This document shows positions 24,536 to 37,250 of a stretch of DNA of 64,000 nucleotides, piece after piece. The notes under the pieces were generated by a model that saw only the letters and a program-made list of their open reading frames with translations, searched no databases and was not told where the DNA came from. Every line of letters starts with the position of its first letter. The stretch's first letter is position 1. The position numbers were made by a program, and so were the translations under genes. This DNA is from Blastobasis lacticolella (Eukaryota > Arthropoda > Insecta > Lepidoptera > Blastobasidae). The DNA lies in the NCBI GenBank assembly GCA_905147135.1, contig LR990042.1, positions 13,383,545 to 13,447,544 on the forward strand. The letters are read 5' to 3'.

Positions 24536-26260
24536 CTATTTCGAAGAGCTAGTAGTACACCATACATTTTTGTCATTGATATATTCATCAATTTTATAAT
24601 AGGCTTTTTTCATTAAAGTTGTTTTCACCTTATCTTTAAATTGTAATTCAGGCAAATTAATAATACATTCAGGAATATGATTATAAAATCTTATACAGTT
24701 ACCCATGAAAGATGAATTTACTTTACTTAGTCTGAACAACGGTGTTACCAGTTTATTTTTGTTTCTTAAATTGACATTATGAATATCAGTATTTTTAGCA
24801 AATTGGGTAATATGCTTTCTAACATACATAATATTATCAAATATATATTGACTTGAGAAAGTCAATACATCAATTTCTTTAAACAATTCTTTGAGCGAAT
24901 CACGTCGACGTAATCCATATATTGCTCTTACAGCTCGCTTTTGTAGTTTGAAAATGATGTCACTATCAGCACACTTGCCCCATAGTATGATGCCGTATGA
25001 CATAATACTATGAAAATAACTATAATAAACTAATCTAGCTGTATTCACATCCGTTAGCCTCCTTATTCGCCACACGGCAAATGCAGCCGAACTTAACCTA
25101 CTAACCAATGATTCAATATGTGGGCCCCATTGAATTTTTGAATCTATATTAACGCCTAAGAAAGTAGTTTTCTCTACCAACTCAAGTTGCGTTTTATCTA
25201 ATATAACATTACATTTATTACTTTGTACATTAGGGAGGCAAAAATGAACGCATTTAGTTTTTTTAGAGTTTAAGACTAAGTTATTAATCGTAAACCAATG
25301 AAGCACATTCTGAAGAACACAGTTTACTTCGTCTATATTATTATCTTTCCTATTAATTTTAAATATCAGTGAAGTGTCGTCAGCAAACAAGACTATACCA
25401 GCAATATTTTGCACCATGTATGGAAGGTCATTTATATATACAAGAAAGAGAAACGGCCCCAATATAGATCCTTGTGGCACTCCAATGCTTACTTTCCCAC
25501 CCGCAGATAACTCGCCATTTACATTTACTTTTTGAACTCTACCTTCTAAGTATGATTTCATCATTTCAAGACTATCATGCGTAAAACCGTAATGTTTTAA
25601 TTTTAGTAATAGTGTTGAATGATTTACACAATCAAATGCTTTAGACAAATCGCAAAAAACACCTACTGCATTATGATGTTCTTCCCAAGCGCCAAAAATT
25701 TGTTGAATGAGGCTAATACCAGCTTCGGTAGTATTGCGGCCTTTTGTGAAGCCATATTGTTGTTGATGAAATAATTTATTACTGTTAAAGTGCACAATCA
25801 TTTGACTTAACATTATTTTTTCAAAGATTTTACTGAAAACGGGCAGGATGGATACCGGTCTAAAATTATTCAAACTATTTTTACAACCTGATTTGAATAA
25901 TGGCACCACTTTACTGATTTTCATGAGGTCGGGGAAAACACCTACTTCAACGCAAGCATTAAAAATGTAACACAACATGTAGATAGTATTTCTATAATTA
26001 TAGAATTCAGATAGACTGTAGAACGACTTTTGTAACAGCCAATCTTTAAGTGTTAATTTAAATTTAATACAATCCAACTTTTTTATTTCATAAGGTAAAT
26101 GATTAAATATTTTAATACCACTCACGTATGTGCTTTTAAGGAATCAATTATTATTAGTTTGGGGTATAACTATATTATGTTCATAATTCGGTCTGAGTAA
26201 TCTGCTGGTATTTTTAAGGAATGTGTTGTGGTTTGACTTTACAAATAGGCTTATAATCGG
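24536..26260 (-). mobile_element. Jockey-type LINE reverse transcriptase, apparently chimeric
   Basis: A 529-codon minus-strand frame (26125-24536) holds RT domain motifs in order: FRPVSILPVFSKIFEKIM, QYGFTKGRNTTEA, FCDLSKAFDCVNHSTLL, GVPQGSILGPFLFLVYINDL, and the catalytic FADDT, followed by a C-terminal tail (RFYNHIPECIINLPELQFKD). The frame starts, however, with a second, different C-terminal tail (IKIFNHLPYEIKKLDCIKFK...SLSEFYNYRNT) that runs straight into the RT at about 25990. Just upstream, past one stop, more of that first tail is readable to about 26260. The endonuclease and N-terminal half are missing. It looks like two 5'-truncated copies joined end to start. It is unlikely to be active. 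Confidence 0.85.
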
Positions 26261-26319
26261 CTTCAAGAGCGAGTACTGGCTCGAGCGCTTACACAATGGA
26301 GTGCAACAGTATAAACTAG

Positions 26320-26625
26320 CACTGTCTATCTCCGATAGTACGCCGCCGTTTTGATGCAACCAAACGCAGCAAGACAACTCTGTCTCTGGCTCAGAGGGCC
26401 TATCGGCTATCTCAGTGGACAACTAAATTCGATATAAAAAAATCTGACACTACTCTAATTTGGTAGACGCTATTGCCAGTTTTCAACGTAGATGACGTGG
26501 TGTAGAATTATCTAGTGTCAAATGCAGTTGTCAACTGAGTTAGCCAATAGCCCCGCTGGTCCCAACTCAATTACATCAAGATGGCGGCGTACTCTCGGAG
26601 ATCGGCAGTACGGCTGCTATTTACA
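26320..26625. mobile_element. Inverted-repeat element with a second MITE inside
   Basis: The outer arms ATCTCCGATAGTACGCCGCC and its partner in AAGATGGCGGCGTACTCTCG pair. Inside, at about 26390-26570, sits a ~175-bp element with its own arms (GGGCCTATCGGCTATCTCAG against CTGAGTTAGCCAATAGCCCC). The inner element recurs at 35385-35575. No coding content. Confidence 0.75.
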
Positions 26626-26984
26626 TGCTTACAAGTCGCTTTATTTGAACGCAAGCGTCTAAACGCATCATAATCTCTTGGCTGAATGGTATTCATATTA
26701 ACGGAGCCTGAATACCAGGTACGTTATTATGAGCGTGTGACTATTATAAAAAACCTTTTATATCGTTTTTTTTTCAATAAAATTCCAACCATCCTTTCTT
26801 CTATCTCTTTCTCGCAAATAACATGGAGGTTGTCCTGTAGGTCGCGGAAGTGTATTTTCTTTGTTTACGTGTCGAATTTGTAACGAAGGATAGTTCTCTA
26901 CGACATTGGATAGTGCTATTACTGTATGGAATTTCTTCAAAGAAATTCATATTTAGAATTATTTTCCAGAAGTAACAGTGTGAA

Positions 26985-29900
26985 ATGAACAACGGAGAAG
27001 TCGGGGGGTCGAGAGGCAGAGGCCGAGGATGGCAGCAACCCGAAAACCAACCTCGAGAGCTTCGCCGGCCTCATAACGTCGTCCCAGGTATATTTTAATC
27101 TAAAACTTTTGATTTTACTATATAACTTTAAAATACACCATCGGTACACCATCGCGGCTGCTGTGACGTCGTCATTCATACATGGCAACTATACTGCGTT
27201 ACTATTTGAGTCCCCAGGTGAAAGTTAGGAGATTCATTTCTAATGACGTCGGCGTGGTTTGACAGAAAGCAACCTGGCTGTGTAGCAATTCTCAAATTCA
27301 ATTTGAGAAGTTTTGTCTCAAATGTGGAGGTTATTTGTGTTTCCGAGTTGTAACAATTATAGTCTAATAAGTATCCTGTTCAGTAAGAGTTCTGATTCAA
27401 AATGTTCTTATTGTTTCAGTTGAAGCTCCTAAATCGAACCTGTCGGCAGAAGCCAAAGAATGGTATCCCCCTAATTATACCCGTCAGCCTGTGCATAACC
27501 AAGACCCTGGACAGTACAGGCCCCAACGGTTTTCAGTGCAGGATCGCCTACGTCAAGCTCAAGACCAGAATCCTTACAATTTTGACAACATGTCTTACTC
27601 TCTGGAGGAGGCTGAAACCTTGGATATGAGGGTGAGTTTATTGTTTTTAAATAGTGAAGTACCCAGTCAAATTTGTTTTTTATATACTTAGTCCAAATTA
27701 ACTTGCAGTAATTCCTTTTATTGTGGTGTAGTAGCTTCTTATAAAATTGCTGTTTTTAATCACACACATTTGTTCCCATTTATTTATAAGCATGATTTAA
27801 ATGATCAACAATTGTATGTAACAACTTGGTTGACAACTTTTGTTAGAAAAATTTCCGTGGTAAGCAATATTGGTACTGGGCATCTCTATTAATTTAATAT
27901 TGTCCATGTTGTTTCGGTATGTAACTAAAAATAATTATTATAATAATTTCTATTAATTTGGCTTAAATATTAAATTGGCTGACCTGGTGCTATTATGTTA
28001 TAACAATCAAGCAATAATTATTATTTTGTCAATATCTAGCTGTCAAGATAATCATTCTTGCTGATAATTGCTAGATTATATTTTTACTGACTAAATAACA
28101 AATAATTCTTGCTGATACATCATATTTATGGCTGTTTGTTCATTTACTAATAATATTTCTACATAAGTATAAATTAATCACTATTAATCTTTAGGGCCAT
28201 TTTAATTTCATTTAATTCAGAATTACATTTTGCTGGCCATGTGATTTAGCTTTGGTTACTAAAAGAATAATGGTGAATGAATAAGTCATGCAGAATTATA
28301 AAATGGCAAATATTATAATTTTGCAATAAAGTGAGTTAACCTGGTGTAATAAGGGTAGAAAATTGTTACACGGACATAGGGGATAATGATCTATTTTTGT
28401 ATTTTTTAATGGAATCAATTATTTTTATGAGTATATTGTGTAGTTTTGGCCAGAACTGTATAACTTGACCTTTATTAATATTTTTAAATATGCATAGTCT
28501 TTTTGACCCCTGACACTGGGTTAAATAGTATTACAGAGTATCTTCATGTTGCCTGCTTTGCTTTCTTAACAAATTGACAAAATTTATTGATACATACAAA
28601 TTACAACTTCCTTGACTTTTGTCAAAAAACAGCTATTTTATAGATAAGAATTTACTACATAGCAAAGATGAACATTAAACATTAAAATATTAACCTGCTT
28701 AATATTTAACATTCCATATTTAAGTCATGTGATCAAACTAAAACAAACTTTAAAATGGCATTTAAAAGAAAGTTTAAAAAAATTAGGAATATAAAGAAAA
28801 AGAAATTTTTCCATAAAAATCTTAAGTTGATCAACCTTGTCCTCACATTTTAGTATATACCAATATAGTATATACCATGTGAATGAAATAATAAAGTTTT
28901 GTGTTTAACAATTGTACATATTAATTTAATGTGATTGTTTATTATAAAACATTGACTAATTATTAATAAATCATTAACACAAAAATTCATCTCTTTTACT
29001 CCATTCAGAGTGATGTTCCGCAGGAGAATATTGCACACCTGATAACGGTGATGTGTGAGATAACCTTTGACCCTGGCAAGTTCGACGCCCTTTGCGGTCC
29101 ATTGGTGGACTCCTTCGCCTCTACGCTACATGATGTTAGCTACACAAGACCACTTGTTGAGGCTATTGTTAACCAGGTAATCTTATATCAATTTTATTTT
29201 TAGGTTATAAAATCTGGAAGAAACTTAAAATATCTTGACATGGTGGGTATTTGTATTGTTTTCCAACTCCCTGACCCATATTCATGTTTCTTTGGAGTAA
29301 GTGTACTGTGTGGCTTCTACTGAGCCTACATTACTACTGACATAACATTTCAGACTTGCCCTTTGCCCTTGCCCTTTATCTTTGTTCTTTATCAAGTGCC
29401 ATATTATGCGGAATGCAAATGATTTATTTAAAAAAGCACGAGGCACTTCAGCAGAGGTCACTAGCATCTGAGATTTTGCATTTCTTTACCAATGGGAAAA
29501 TGTACAATAGTTGCTTTCGATCAGGTGAGCTGTCTCGCGTGACAGTTGCTCCGTGGTCGTATAAAAACATTAGCATACAATGGATTCCGAGGGCTGAGTG
29601 TAAGTTTTGCTTCGATTTTACTTTACTATAGCCATTGCGTTTACGTCGAAGTTAGTATGAAGAACAAACTTCGTTTACGTACCACTAGATGGCATACATT
29701 TTTTCATACTAATTTTCGCTAAAACGCAAACGCGATAGTAAAGTAAAATCGAAGCGAAACTTGCACTCAGCCCTCTGATGTCTGGCACACAGTCGATAGG
29801 CGAGTCGAATTTCCGCTACAACGGCGCCCGGCTGTGCTCCATGTACGATTCCGTGGCACCGCCCGAGGAGTCCTCCTTCCGGGCCTGTCTGCTGGAGCGC

Positions 29901-32894
29901 TGCTCGGTGGAGGAGAACAAGATCATCAACGGCGTGGAGACCTCGGAGGAGAACATGCGCGGATTCGCCATGTTCCTCGCTGAGATCTACACCCAGCTTG
30001 AAGATAGCCAGGTTCGGATCAAAATAGTTTATTTGCAACAATAATACAGTAACAAATTGTAACATTTTCTAAACAGTGGTATCATGTATTCAACGTCATG
30101 TAAGTGCGCGAATATTATAGGTATACATAAATTATGTATAGTTTAAACTTTAAGCTACATTCTTTAACACAGTAAAAAATATAGGCAATTTTGACGTATC
30201 ACGGATTTGGTTACAGGGCGGAAGGCTTAAATCTCTGGGTGAAAGTCTCTGCAAAGTGTTGCTGCATTTGTTGGATACTGACAAGGAAGTTAACATCAAA
30301 TCCGTGTGCCAGTTGCTGAAGGTATGTATAGATAGTCATCAATGAGTAGACAGTTATAACGTGTTTTACTACCGTATTGTATCAACTATTTATTTATTTC
30401 ACAGTTTAACAGCAATTTTTTTTTTTTTAATTAGATACATTATCAAGTTGTAGTGACAATAACTAAACAGCAACTTATAATTTAGAACTTAATGTAGCTC
30501 ATACACCTAATAACGCCAAACAAAATTGGCCCAGGTATAATATTACAATACAATTATGTCTCTTACAAATAAAATAGAGATTCAAAAAGAGAAAAGAAAC
30601 AAGATATAGGTATTCATATTTCCCTGTATGACCGCGACGCTGTAGGCGCGCTTGGCGGTGGTTGTTGAACAAGCGCAAGTAAATACGCAATTAGGTTGCA
30701 CATGCCCGACGACGGTAGCAACTTAGCATCAGGTGGATCATCTTTCCACACTTACTACTTTGATGACGCAGCGACCCAGGCCTCCGACACTTAGACTTTG
30801 ATGGCGCCGTAGGCTTTCCTACATCATCGAATACAAGAAAAAGTAACTTTGTAGCGATAATAGACGTTTAGGAGACCCAGAAAACGTCGAACTACCCGGA
30901 CACAAACTGGCACAAAAGATATATTTTCCTACTCATCCAAAAAGTACATACATAATATACTCTTGTGTGGGTTCTATATTTTTAAAAAATCGGTCGGCCT
31001 CACATCACATTCTCTTTGTAGTTTCGCTTTTCAGCCACAATAAGGTCACTTTTCTTTTTGGTGACTATGATGTAGCTGACAAGCGAAACTGACAACACAT
31101 TGGCAGAATAGTTTATTTACTTATAGAACCCACATATGTAATATCGCTACAAAAAAGTCTAAAGTTGGGACAAAAATTTTTTTTTTTTGCCAGATTGTAC
31201 ACAGGTTGATCTACGTTTTGTTGGTCTCCTAAACGTCTACTATTGCTACAAAGTTTTGTGTTTTTGGCCACCCCTGCTCTATAAGAAGCTCCATCCCACT
31301 CTGCCCTATGCCACCAGCCCGCTCTCCGAACCCCCCTAAAAACTTCCACCATCCCCAGCTATCCGGCATAGCTCTGGACGCGGACTGCCCGCGCGGCATG
31401 CACGCGGCGTTCGAGCGTCTGAAGCGTCGCGGCGAGCTCGCGTGCGTCCGGAACGTGGTGGCTCTGCGGGCCGCGCGCTGGGGACTCGCCGAGCCGGGCG
31501 GGGCGCCCGCGCCGCCCGCGGCCCCCGTGGCGCCCCCGCCGGTGGACCCGAGGCGACAGCGATACCGTGAGTGGGATATAGGGGCCTGGTAAAAAATGCT
31601 TACCATCAGGCAGGCCGTAAGCTTGTTTGCCACAATGGTGGAAAAAAAAAGAAGCTTGGTCAAATTCCCATGGGGCTAAGTAAGCAAGGCTTGTGTTGTG
31701 GGTGTTAGATGACTGATTAAATATTTATATGTATAGTTTCTTTTTTAAAATACATATTATGCATACGGGTATGCCCAGACCCGAAACAGAAATTAAAATT
31801 CATCATGTCAATTTCTGCTCGGCCGAGAATCGAACCCGGGACCACTGCGTGGCGACTGGCACGCATGTATTGGGCCCTTACCTATGAAATTGGCCTGTTT
31901 ACGTAAAAAAATACCTGTATAAGTACCCATGCTTACATATTATTGTAACCAAATGGTTTACTGTAATATTTCAATTTCAATAAATATAAAGACCCACATT
32001 AACACAAAGATGATTATGATTATCACTATCCATTACCATCTAATGGGGACACATTAACCTGTTTGGTCTACATTCTTTCCCTGTTCCCCAAAGCAGCGAT
32101 GAACGGCGCCCCGGGCTCTCCCAGCGGCGCGGCGGAGGGCGAGGCGGGCTACCTGGCGGACGGGAACGCGCTCACGGACGAGGAACGCGCCTTCCTGCAG
32201 AGCAACTTGCCGGCAGGGAAGGGGCAGGCGCTCGACGACGACATACTGTGAGTGGATACGGAGCTGATGAAAGAAACTCCTCACGTCGTAAGGACGGACC
32301 CCAGGATGTGATGACATGCCATGGCCGTGCCGATTCGTCGTAAGATGCTAGGGAATTCTAGTTCTTTTTGGGCATATTCATCGGCTATTTTATATATCAA
32401 AAGGACGCATTATTTGACATTATAGCCTCTCCTCTTAAAAGGAGTTTCTTTAGGTTTTAAGACTTTCGTGGTTATTCACTACACATATTATCACCGATAC
32501 TATGTAATAATATGTGTAGTGAAAGTGTGGGAGTTTCTTTCCTCATTGGTGTAGACCATTATTCAAAGGTCTCGTTAGACGCGGGCGACGATATGGTATG
32601 GTATGGTATCTCTGGTATGATATGTCCTCAGAGGTGATCACTTTTCGAGATGGACAAGCTTTCCATCATCATCGACAACCGGAAATACCCCAGCTGACCG
32701 AGATCCTAGCAGCAGCAACTTATAGGAAGCTTCTATACAATTTTACATAGTATTTCTACATTGAGTTTTCAAACAAAAATGTGGTTCCCAACAGCGACGA
32801 GCTCGAGAACGATGCGTGGGACACGGGCATGGACGCCGAGATGCAGGCCGGCTTCCTGGAGTTCCTGCGCATGTCCAACCAGATCAAGCGATAA
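26985..32894 (+). CDS. Paip1: Paip1, poly(A)-binding protein-interacting protein 1 (8 exons)
   Basis: Paip1 stimulates translation by bridging poly(A)-binding protein and eIF4A/eIF3. Exons: 26985-27087, 27420-27631, 29009-29176, 29793-30011, 30217-30321, 31359-31566, 32094-32247, 32795-32894. The phases agree and give 422 residues (human is 479 in its long form). Visible parts in order: an Arg/Gly-rich N-terminus (GGSRGRGRGW); a PAM2 motif for the PABC domain (SNLSAEAKEWYPPNY); a MIF4G domain from about residue 90 to 310 (NFRYNGARLCSMY, FAMFLAEIYTQLE, RGMHAAFERLKRRGEL); an Ala/Pro/Gly-rich linker; and an acidic C-terminal PAM1-like segment (FLEFLRMSNQIKR). Start chosen because it opens the Arg/Gly segment and the exon ends in a good donor. 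Exon 6 and 7 coding DNA is strikingly GC-rich compared with the AT-rich introns. Exon 7 has a tandem AAGCAG acceptor. 3' UTR signals AATAAA lie at 33017 and near 34264 and 34279. Confidence 0.96.
29590..29774. mobile_element. 185-bp MITE ending 18 bp before Paip1 exon 4
   Basis: The arms AGGGCTGAGTGTAAGTTTTG and CAAGTTT...CTCAGCCCT are inverted copies over about 40 bp. Most of the last 40 bp before the splice acceptor at 29791-29792, where the branch point should lie, are MITE sequence. A half copy lies at about 40505-40590. Confidence 0.88.
30846..31254. mobile_element. 409-bp MITE in a Paip1 intron
   Basis: The arms ACTTTGTAGCGATAATAGAC and GTCTACTATTGCTACAAAGT pair over about 32 bp with few mismatches. 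A nested inner stem (GTTTCGCTT..TCAGC against GCTGACAAGCGAAAC) would let the transcript fold into a long hairpin. No ORF. Confidence 0.87.
31655..31862 (-). repeat. SINE family B with a decayed tRNA-like head
   Basis: Reverse-strand element with a B-box-like GGGTTCGATTCTC (on the minus strand) and the family body AATTTCTGCTCGGCCG. It lies in the Paip1 intron between exons 6 and 7, next to an inverted GATGGTAAGC-type repeat end at 31592-31650. Confidence 0.7.
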
Positions 32895-34290
32895 CCGCGC
32901 GGCAACGCCTAGCGGGAAAAGGCCGCCCGCAGTCTCCCACGACGCCTAGGACTATGGTGAACACAAAAAAAAATATATAAAATCCTATAAAACTAGAAAA
33001 AAAGATTATTGTGAAAATAAATACCAACTTTTAAATCACTCTAGAACGCTATCGAGTTGCGTGATTTCAGATTATAACGGCACCGTGACTGTCTCGGTTA
33101 CCTTGTTAAACTGCTTCCAACACTAATCTAATGTACACTGACATAAGGGTGCTCTTTAGAGTGGTTCAATATTTGGACGTTAATGAATTAAGGGCTTCTT
33201 TCTAAAGTTATTTTCTCCTGCTTTCTTTTCTATAATGAACTCCTAGGTAATACTTACTAGTATGTATAATGTATATTTGCATGCGTCTATTTTAATTTAG
33301 AACTGGTTTATTGCTCCAAAAGGACGAAGTGTTTACGTATCCACACACTAGCCCTGTAGAACGCCTCAGTGAAGTATGTTATAATATCATGTGCAATTAA
33401 TTATATATTTTTTAAAATAACTACGTAAACACTTAAATGGACTAAATGTAAACAAGATGGACAAACTAAGGTTAATCCTTAACTATTTTGCGTGATATAT
33501 TAAATTGTGTAGTGTTTATGCTCGTAGTTAGTATCATAGGTCCGCTTGGACTGATGGATCAGCCATAATTTAGAGCCATGTATGACTTGTTTACATTTCG
33601 TCTAAAAAAATATTATTTAGTGATCTCAAATGTAATTTCTCCATTTATTATTATTTCATGACAACCCTTCGAATAATATAAGGAGACCTTTCAATAAGCA
33701 TAATTCACGCAGTGTTATATTTAATATGATTGGATATTTCGGTTCCGTATAAACAACATGTGATTATTTTGACATAATAAAATGAAAATATGCCACTTAA
33801 TGATTTCGAACAAGTTTGAGGGAACGCGGCTTAGCAGGCAGTTGTGACGCTAGCCCGTCGGCGGCGTCAGGCCATCATCACCAAACTACTTTTAAACGCC
33901 AAATTTGTTACTTTTTTGTTGTACTTTGTTGTGATTTGCATTTTTGAAAGGGAAGCGCGTGGTAGTTTCTGAGTGTGTGGTGGGTTTTAATCTATGACCT
34001 AATTGCTCTTTAATAATTATATCGAATAATCAGGCAGCAGACCCATAGCAATAATGCGAGTTACTAAGCCCAATAAGCCTTTATAAAATACTAGAATGAT
34101 TATAAAATAATAGAAATAATGATGCTATTGATACACAATTTTTGAATAATATTTACGCAATACTGGATTTATTTTATAAAGCAATTAGGAAAATGTTTGT
34201 AATATTCCATTGTATTTTTGTTGCAGTGATATTATGAATGTTATAAGAATAAATGGATATTTTAATAAAAGTCATTTAAATAAATTATTG
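32895..34290 (+). other. Paip1 3' UTR and flank
   Basis: Probable 3' UTR of Paip1; AATAAA signals occur at 33017-33022 (proximal) and at about 34264 and 34279 (distal), so either a ~130-nt or a ~1.4-kb 3' UTR is possible. No other gene seen. Confidence 0.5.
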
Positions 34291-34689
34291 TTTTATTGAC
34301 TCCATAACCTAGCCGAAACACCCTCCTTATAAGCTCTTAAATATTTCCCAAACTGCCGGCAACCTCATCATCATCAAGCCGGAAACGCATGCGCGACTCC
34401 CCGGGCATTGCGGGTGTCAGGGCTGCGGTGACCAGCTTGTCCGTTTGCATTCGTTATAAAAAAACTGCTAAACCGATTTTGATTAGAACAAAACTTAACT
34501 TTGATTACCCTGGCCGAATAAACCGGGATTCGAGCTACGGGTACAGCGCCAGACTTACAAAACACATGTCAAACTTATAAAACGCTCTTTGCGCAATGAC
34601 GCAAGAAAGTAACGTAGTAAGGAGGTTTACGTAATCGGGCACCATTTTACCGCTAGTTTTTTCTTTGAACTGCCAATCCCTCCTACGAT

Positions 34690-34910
34690 ATTTACGAGGT
34701 CTTCAGTCAATCTCGTGAAGAGCTGTCCTCCGCTGCGAAATGCCGGTAAGTGGTCGCCACTCGAGAACTTGTCCCCCTAGGCCATCCATTCTGCTAGCTA
34801 CGTTTTCTTGCCATATGTTCTTGAACATATGTTTCGTTTCCGGTGAGCTTAGTTCTGCTACAGATATCTTCAAATTTGATCCTATCGCGTAGAGCAGTGA
34901 TGTCAAACTG
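34690..34910 (-). mobile_element. LINE C-terminal fragment
   Basis: The minus-strand frame contains NVASRMDGLGGQVLEWRPLTG, which resembles the conserved C-terminal GRWG..VLEWRPR.G segment of lepidopteran LINE endonuclease/reverse transcriptases. Only about 70 residues remain. Confidence 0.65.
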
Positions 34911-35384
34911 GATTTTCTAAAGGGCTTTTATAAATGATAAAATCAGGCTGTATAAGCGGGCCACTGTTAAAATTAAGAACTAAAACACCATACCTACTAA
35001 CTATAATTGTTATTATCTTTATTGATGTAGTTTAGATAGGATGGAGAGCTAATTACAAAAAAAACTCATTTTGGTTCTAAAGACCTGGGCGAATATAAAG
35101 TAAACTAATTAAGGAGCAAGCGCAGCCAGCTCACATTTTTGGTTATTGGCTTGACGAGGAGCGAGCCTAGGCGATTTTTGGGAGATCGGTTAAAAAGATC
35201 TGGGTTGGATGCACATAATACAAGAACTAATATTTGGAATTTTTGGTATTTTGGCTCATAAAAACCGGATTAAGTATCTTTGACGTGGTTGATGTAGAGT
35301 AACTCCCGACCATAGCTGAGCTTTCTTATGACGCTCTTTGTGACACACCACGTCTATAATCTATAAGTCATCGCTGGAAACTAG

Positions 35385-35575
35385 CACTGAGGGCCTATCG
35401 GCTATCTCAGTGGACAACTGAATTTGACATAAAAAAATCTGACACTACTCTAATTTGGTACTAATTTGGTAGACGCTATTGCCAGTTTTCAACGTAGATG
35501 ACGTGGTGTAGAATTATTTAGTGTCAAATACAGTTGTCAACTGAGTTAGCCAATAGCCCCGCTGGTCAGACTTTC
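35385..35575. mobile_element. ~190-bp MITE, second copy of the element inside 26320-26625
   Basis: Almost identical to 26390-26570, with a 12-bp internal duplication of ACTAATTTGGTA. The arms GGGCCTATCGGC and GCCAATAGCCCC are inverted. No ORF. Confidence 0.85.
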
Positions 35576-37250
35576 GTCCTGAGACACTACGATATTTCTT
35601 TGGACGTGAAGGACTTCAACAATTTCCCCGACAGTGCCCAAAAGACCTGAATTCGTCGTTTAGCCTCTTTCTCGAAGTTGGACTTACATGAACCATCTGT
35701 TCTAAACATAAATAACTTCAAGAATCATTCAGTACTTCATCTGTAATACAATACTGACTGGTAAATATACCCTAATCCCAAGATGATGATGAATTCAGAT
35801 CCCAAAATGGATGACTTATTTTCTGCTTGTCTTATTTTTATCCTATTTTATCTCCCCTCATTTATGTAATGTGTTTAGTATACCTACTTCCATTCGTGTT
35901 TGCGTCTTAAATACTTACACGTTTTGTCGAAGTAAATAGTGATAGCGAATAGCTACTCAAATAAAAGATAAGATTTATAAGTGTAAAACGTGTAATACAA
36001 AAATAGACTTTATACGTATGTAATAATAGAGTACAATCTAAACAAAATACCTTACAACATTACAAGATTGTACAAAATAATCTCTGAACTACGCTAATCA
36101 TAACAATAACACAGACAGATCATAAGTACTTATTTGTATGTAACAGTTCTTATTATTATATAACATTGCATTTCATACTTACGCAATCCTACTTTTGATT
36201 GATAATTTTCGAGTCTTCACAGTTCCGGCATATTGTCTGGGTTTTCATCATAAGACTGTGGTGCATTAACAATTGATATAATTATTAACAATAATGTAAG
36301 TATATAATAATATACCGTATACTGTATAATATACAGTCTCGAAACTCTCAGGGTCCCGAAGAATTTGGTCAATCTCCAACGGTGTTAGGAGGCACACCTA
36401 TCAAGTAGCGAGCTCGTTGCGGTGCTGAAGTTCGGCAAAAAAAACGGCCACCCATCCAGTTCCCGGCACGCTTCGACTAGACCAGTGCCGCTTCATATAT
36501 GTATAAAGGGACTTATTTAAATACATATATCGAAAACAGTAATATTGTATTATTATCTATAGCTAGATAAATTAGTATCGAATCATTGTTCTGGAAAGAA
36601 ACCGCTTCATTGACCTACACGTTCTTGACCAAAAATGTTAAAATAAAAATGCAAAACATAATAAAAAAGTAGAGCTACATAATAAACAACGACATAACAA
36701 CAACATAAAAGCGAGTAAAGGATAAAAAATAAAAATAACAAATATACATTTCACTTAACCTATCTATCAAAAACACTACAATGGCAACCTGATACTGGCA
36801 CAGAACTAAAAATAGCTACATAATAAAGTGAACAGAAGAGATATTGCATTTGATTTCAAGCGTTATGTAATTGTTTTGCTCGCGGGAGCGAAATGAGACA
36901 AACTGAAGGTTTACATCACAGGGGACGACCGAGTTGTGTTCATACATTTTACACCTTAAAACCTTACCAATCGATTTTTCTCATAGAAATACATAATGAA
37001 ATAATTCCTATACGAAACATCTAGACTCATTCTACTCGGCGGGGATTATACCATGATAAGATAACAAGTGTGGCAGAAACAAATGAAAACTTGGGACAGG
37101 TGACCACAAACAAATACAGCTACTTGTACATTTTATCTAATTAATATTGCACTTACAGAAACGACTAAAACTTCCGCGAGTACCGCGCACGAGCCTAGCT
37201 CAACAAGCGATACTCGAGTTAGCGAAGTGAGCGAACCAACTCTAGGACTA
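35576..37250. other. Spacer and D2hgdh 3' side, no other gene recognised
   Basis: AT-rich; the right part should include the 3' UTR of D2hgdh (minus strand). A GC-richer patch at 36340-36490 contains GGCCACCCATCCAG, which has only a short likeness to the complement of 5S rRNA and was not called. Confidence 0.45.

Noticed and set aside
36340..36490. 5S rRNA-derived sequence
   Set aside because: Only a short block (GGCCACCCATCCAG) is similar to the 5S complement; the rest does not align by eye.
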